NCBI RefSeq assembly: GCF_002245695.1
Contig: NZ_NOII01000003.1
Location: 673,788-737,787 of the forward strand
DNA: 64,000 bases
Direction: 5' to 3'
Origin: Fictibacillus aquaticus
GTDB lineage: Bacteria; Bacillota; Bacilli; Bacillales; Fictibacillaceae
The notes below the pieces were generated by a model. That model had not been told where the DNA came from, ran no database searches, and worked only from the letters and a program-made list of their open reading frames with translations. Position 1 is the stretch's first letter. The number at the start of each line of letters is the position of its first letter. Of the stretch, positions 62,145 through 64,000 are shown piece by piece. A program made the position numbers and the translations under genes.

Positions 62145-63164
62145 TTGGTGAAGCGTATCATATCTTTACTTGTTATGGCATGTGTTGTTTTGGCGTTTTA
62201 TGTGCCGCAGACTAAGGCGGCAACAAAGAGAGAAGAGATTGTTTCTATCGCAAAGAAATACACAGGTGTGAAATATACGTGGGGCGGCGAAACGCCATCA
62301 GAGGGCTTTGATTGTTCAGGCTACATCCAGTATGTTTTTGCACAAGCTGGCATTGGAATGCCGCGTACGGCGAACGATCAGTTTAAGTTAGGAACAGCGG
62401 TTGAGGTGAAAGACCTGCAGCCAGGAGACCTTGTTTTTTACAAAAATACATACCCGTCCGACGGCATCACGCATGCCGGGATCTACATAGGAGACAACAA
62501 TTTTATCAGCGCGACGAGCAGTTCCGGCATCAAGGTCAATCCGCTCGACAACGTTTATTGGTCTAAATACTATCACGCATCAAAAAGCGTGCTTCCAGAT
62601 GAAACGGCACAGCAAGTGAAGCCTGCGCTTCCGGCTGGTGAATTCTATGATGTTTCTAAAAGTCACTTTGCCTATACAGCGATTTATGAGCTGAGCAGGC
62701 AGGGAGTTATTTCAGGTTTTGAAGGATCGTTGTTTAAACCAACGGTTGCAATCACGAGAGGGCAAGCTGCGATCTTACTTAATAAACAGTTAAAGCTGCC
62801 TGCTTCTACAGAAATGAGTTTCAGCGACGTGAGCTCTAGTTCAGCTGCTGCACAGCACATTGCTGCGGTTGCTGAGGCCAAGATCGTGTCCGGATATCCA
62901 GACGGAACATTCCGTCCGAACGAGCCGATCACACGCGGGCAGATGGCGATTATCCTGACGCGCGCTTATGACATGCTGAACTACGATGAGCAGTCGGTTA
63001 AGCCTTTCAGCGATATCGTATCGACTCATCCAATCTACAAAAATGTACATGCTATGAGAGCCTACAATGTTACGCAAGGCTACGCAGATAATACATACAG
63101 GCCGAACGGACAGACGACACGTGCTGAATTCTCAGCCTTCCTGTACCGTACCCTGACTAGGTAA
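62145..63164 (+). CDS. SLH-anchored NlpC/P60 endopeptidase
   Basis: A 339-residue wall hydrolase. Signal peptide (to PQTKA), NlpC/P60 domain with Cys57 (GFDCSGYIQ) and His110 (ITHAGIYIG), then three SLH repeats (about 160-337; ITRGQAAILLNKQL, ITRGQMAIILTRAY, TTRAEFSAFLYRTL). At the third catalytic position, usually His, Asn or Gln (MIHSA in the paralogue at 20644), this protein reads FISATSSSG, so its third residue is uncertain. TTG 62145 lies 7 bases after AAAGGGG. A WalR-type box upstream suggests WalRK control. Confidence 0.9.
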   Translation: MVKRIISLLVMACVVLAFYVPQTKAATKREEIVSIAKKYTGVKYTWGGETPSEGFDCSGYIQYVFAQAGIGMPRTANDQFKLGTAVEVKDLQPGDLVFYKNTYPSDGITHAGIYIGDNNFISATSSSGIKVNPLDNVYWSKYYHASKSVLPDETAQQVKPALPAGEFYDVSKSHFAYTAIYELSRQGVISGFEGSLFKPTVAITRGQAAILLNKQLKLPASTEMSFSDVSSSSAAAQHIAAVAEAKIVSGYPDGTFRPNEPITRGQMAIILTRAYDMLNYDEQSVKPFSDIVSTHPIYKNVHAMRAYNVTQGYADNTYRPNGQTTRAEFSAFLYRTLTR

Positions 63165-63170
63165 TGCTTA

Positions 63171-63203
63171 AAAACCCGCTAAAACAGCGGGTTTTCTTCT
63201 TTT
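63171..63203 (+). terminator. Terminator after SLH NlpC/P60 gene
   Basis: AAAACCCGCT / AGCGGGTTTT (63171-63180 / 63186-63195), then CTTCTTTTTT. Confidence 0.87.
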
Positions 63204-63214
63204 TTAAACACCTG

Positions 63215-63244
63215 TTTAACTTTTGGCGCGATTATGGCTATAAT
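63215..63244 (+). promoter_or_regulatory. Promoter candidate before acyltransferase gene
   Basis: TTTAAC, 18-base spacer, perfect TATAAT at 63239-63244, 32 bases before the ATG. Confidence 0.6.
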
Positions 63245-63275
63245 CTAGGGTAGTAACTTAAAAAGGTGGACTGTC

Positions 63276-63824
63276 ATGCTTAACGTTATTAGAAGACAAA
63301 TTAAATCGTATAAGATGAATAAACTAAGAGCGCGTTTTGGAAAGCTTGGCGAGAACGTTGTTTTTCATACGGATTCGAAGTTCGGCAATCCTGAGAAAAT
63401 CACAGTCGGTTCTCATGTATACATCGGACCGGAAGCGTACATTTCCGCACGCGGCGGAGTGACGATTCAAGACGGGGTCATCATCGGACCGAGGCTTTCT
63501 GTTCTTACTTCTAATCATCGCTATGATGGTGCGGAGATGCTTCCTTATGATGGAGGCGTGTATTTAAAGCCTGTCACTATTGAAAAAAATGTGTGGATCG
63601 GTGCTCATGTACTGCTCTGCCCAGGAGTTACAGTAGGTGAAGGTTCTGTTGTAGCGATGGGTTCGGTTGTGACGAAGGATGTTCCGCCGTACTCGATTAT
63701 TGGGGGCAACCCGGCTAAGGTTATTAAAACCCGGGATATTGAAAAGTATAAAGAGCTTGATGCAAACGGGCAGCTTTACATGAAGCTGAAGCAAGAAAAT
63801 AAAGTAGAGATCAATTATCTTTAA
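63276..63824 (+). CDS. Hexapeptide-repeat (LbH) O-acetyltransferase
   Basis: A 182-residue cytoplasmic acetyltransferase of the WbbJ/maltose-acetyltransferase type. The left-handed beta-helix hexapeptides run from about 35 to 165 (IGPEAYISARGGVTI, WIGAHVLLCPGVTVGEGS, MGSVVTKDVPPYSIIGG, then NPAKVIK), and the catalytic-loop histidine is in TSNHRYDGAEM. Such enzymes acetylate sugars or sugar nucleotides in polysaccharide pathways; the substrate is unknown. It is a single gene with its own promoter and terminator. The ribosome binding site is AAAAAGGTGG. Confidence 0.9.
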   Translation: MLNVIRRQIKSYKMNKLRARFGKLGENVVFHTDSKFGNPEKITVGSHVYIGPEAYISARGGVTIQDGVIIGPRLSVLTSNHRYDGAEMLPYDGGVYLKPVTIEKNVWIGAHVLLCPGVTVGEGSVVAMGSVVTKDVPPYSIIGGNPAKVIKTRDIEKYKELDANGQLYMKLKQENKVEINYL

Positions 63825-63830
63825 ATGAGA

Positions 63831-63870
63831 AAACGGCAGGTGCCCCTCTGGGAGGCACCTGCCGTTTTTT
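63831..63870 (+). terminator. Terminator after hexapeptide acetyltransferase
   Basis: AAACGGCAGGTGCC and complement (63831-63844 / 63854-63867) with a 9-base loop and T-run. Confidence 0.9.
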
Positions 63871-63895
63871 AAGGAAAGGAATCAAAGAAGCCGGT

Positions 63896-64000
63896 GATTT
63901 CCGTTTCAGGCGCACGCTTTCCGCGGGGCGTGGCGAAAAGCAGAGACGGCTCGTTCAGCCCCGACAAGCAAAAGGGAAAGGGGCCGGTAAGTCGATCTTT
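63896..64000. repeat. Hairpin-rich intergenic repeat, copy cut by the window edge
   Basis: 105 bases aligning without gaps to 41254-41358 with about four differences. The second half, which would complete the long hairpin, lies beyond the window. Confidence 0.8.

Noticed and set aside
1..64000. Insertion sequences, prophage genes, CRISPR arrays, tRNA or rRNA genes
   Set aside because: I looked for transposase, integrase and phage motifs, regularly spaced repeats and conserved RNA sequences and found none; the repeats seen are short palindromes, the hairpin element and protein-coding repeats.

Overview
The window looks like the chromosome of a Gram-positive, spore-former-type Bacillales (probably Bacillaceae; a Fictibacillus- or Bacillus-like organism is a guess). 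The reasons are strong purine-rich ribosome binding sites with many TTG/GTG starts, seven proteins with S-layer homology (SLH) domains, a class D sortase, a SinR-like regulator, WalR-type boxes in front of cell-wall hydrolase genes, and intrinsic terminators with clean U-tracts. I found no rRNA, tRNA, CRISPR array, prophage or transposase gene.

Positions 1-11,100 hold an exopolysaccharide (EPS) cluster, all on the + strand: a glycosyltransferase cut by the window edge, manC, a Wzz/YveK-type chain-length protein, a CpsD-like ATPase that has lost its P-loop, a Wzx-type flippase, a Wzy-type polymerase, a second glycosyltransferase, a polyprenyl-phosphate sugar transferase, an acyltransferase-3 protein, a SinR-like repressor and galE. 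A perfect dyad carrying a SinR-type half-site lies in the only sizeable gap (7169-7229), so the second half of the cluster, including the repressor itself, may be autoregulated.

Positions 11,100-29,000 hold secreted and wall-acting enzymes: two large subtilases, a nitronate monooxygenase, a tandem metallophosphoesterase with SLH repeats in its middle, an NlpC/P60 hydrolase, a polysaccharide deacetylase, an L,D-transpeptidase and an M14 carboxypeptidase. Positions 29,000-32,700 hold an MBOAT/DltD-like O-acylation pair and a C39-like protease, followed by a gene for a roughly 2,760-residue repeat protein (32,918-41,197).

After a gene-poor 950-base stretch with repeats (41,198-42,148) come an acidic LPNTA protein with its own class D sortase, an SGNH hydrolase, mnaA (UDP-GlcNAc 2-epimerase), a VanZ-like protein, two SLH proteins, a four-gene lipid-linked-sugar glycosylation operon (minus strand), an SLH amidase, an SLH subtilase, a second MBOAT/DltD-like pair, an SLH lytic-transglycosylase-like protein, an SLH NlpC/P60 hydrolase and a hexapeptide acyltransferase.

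Taken together the region looks like a cell-envelope island. mnaA can supply ManNAc for the secondary cell wall polysaccharide (SCWP) that SLH domains bind. The two MBOAT pairs resemble the PatA/PatB systems that O-acetylate SCWP in the Bacillus cereus group. The SLH enzymes would be displayed on that polymer. Layered over this is a family of short palindromes built on GGGGTACGGTACC (four full copies and two diverged ones) lying between or at the ends of genes, and a roughly 245-base hairpin-rich repeat present at 41,254 and again, cut by the edge, at 63,896.
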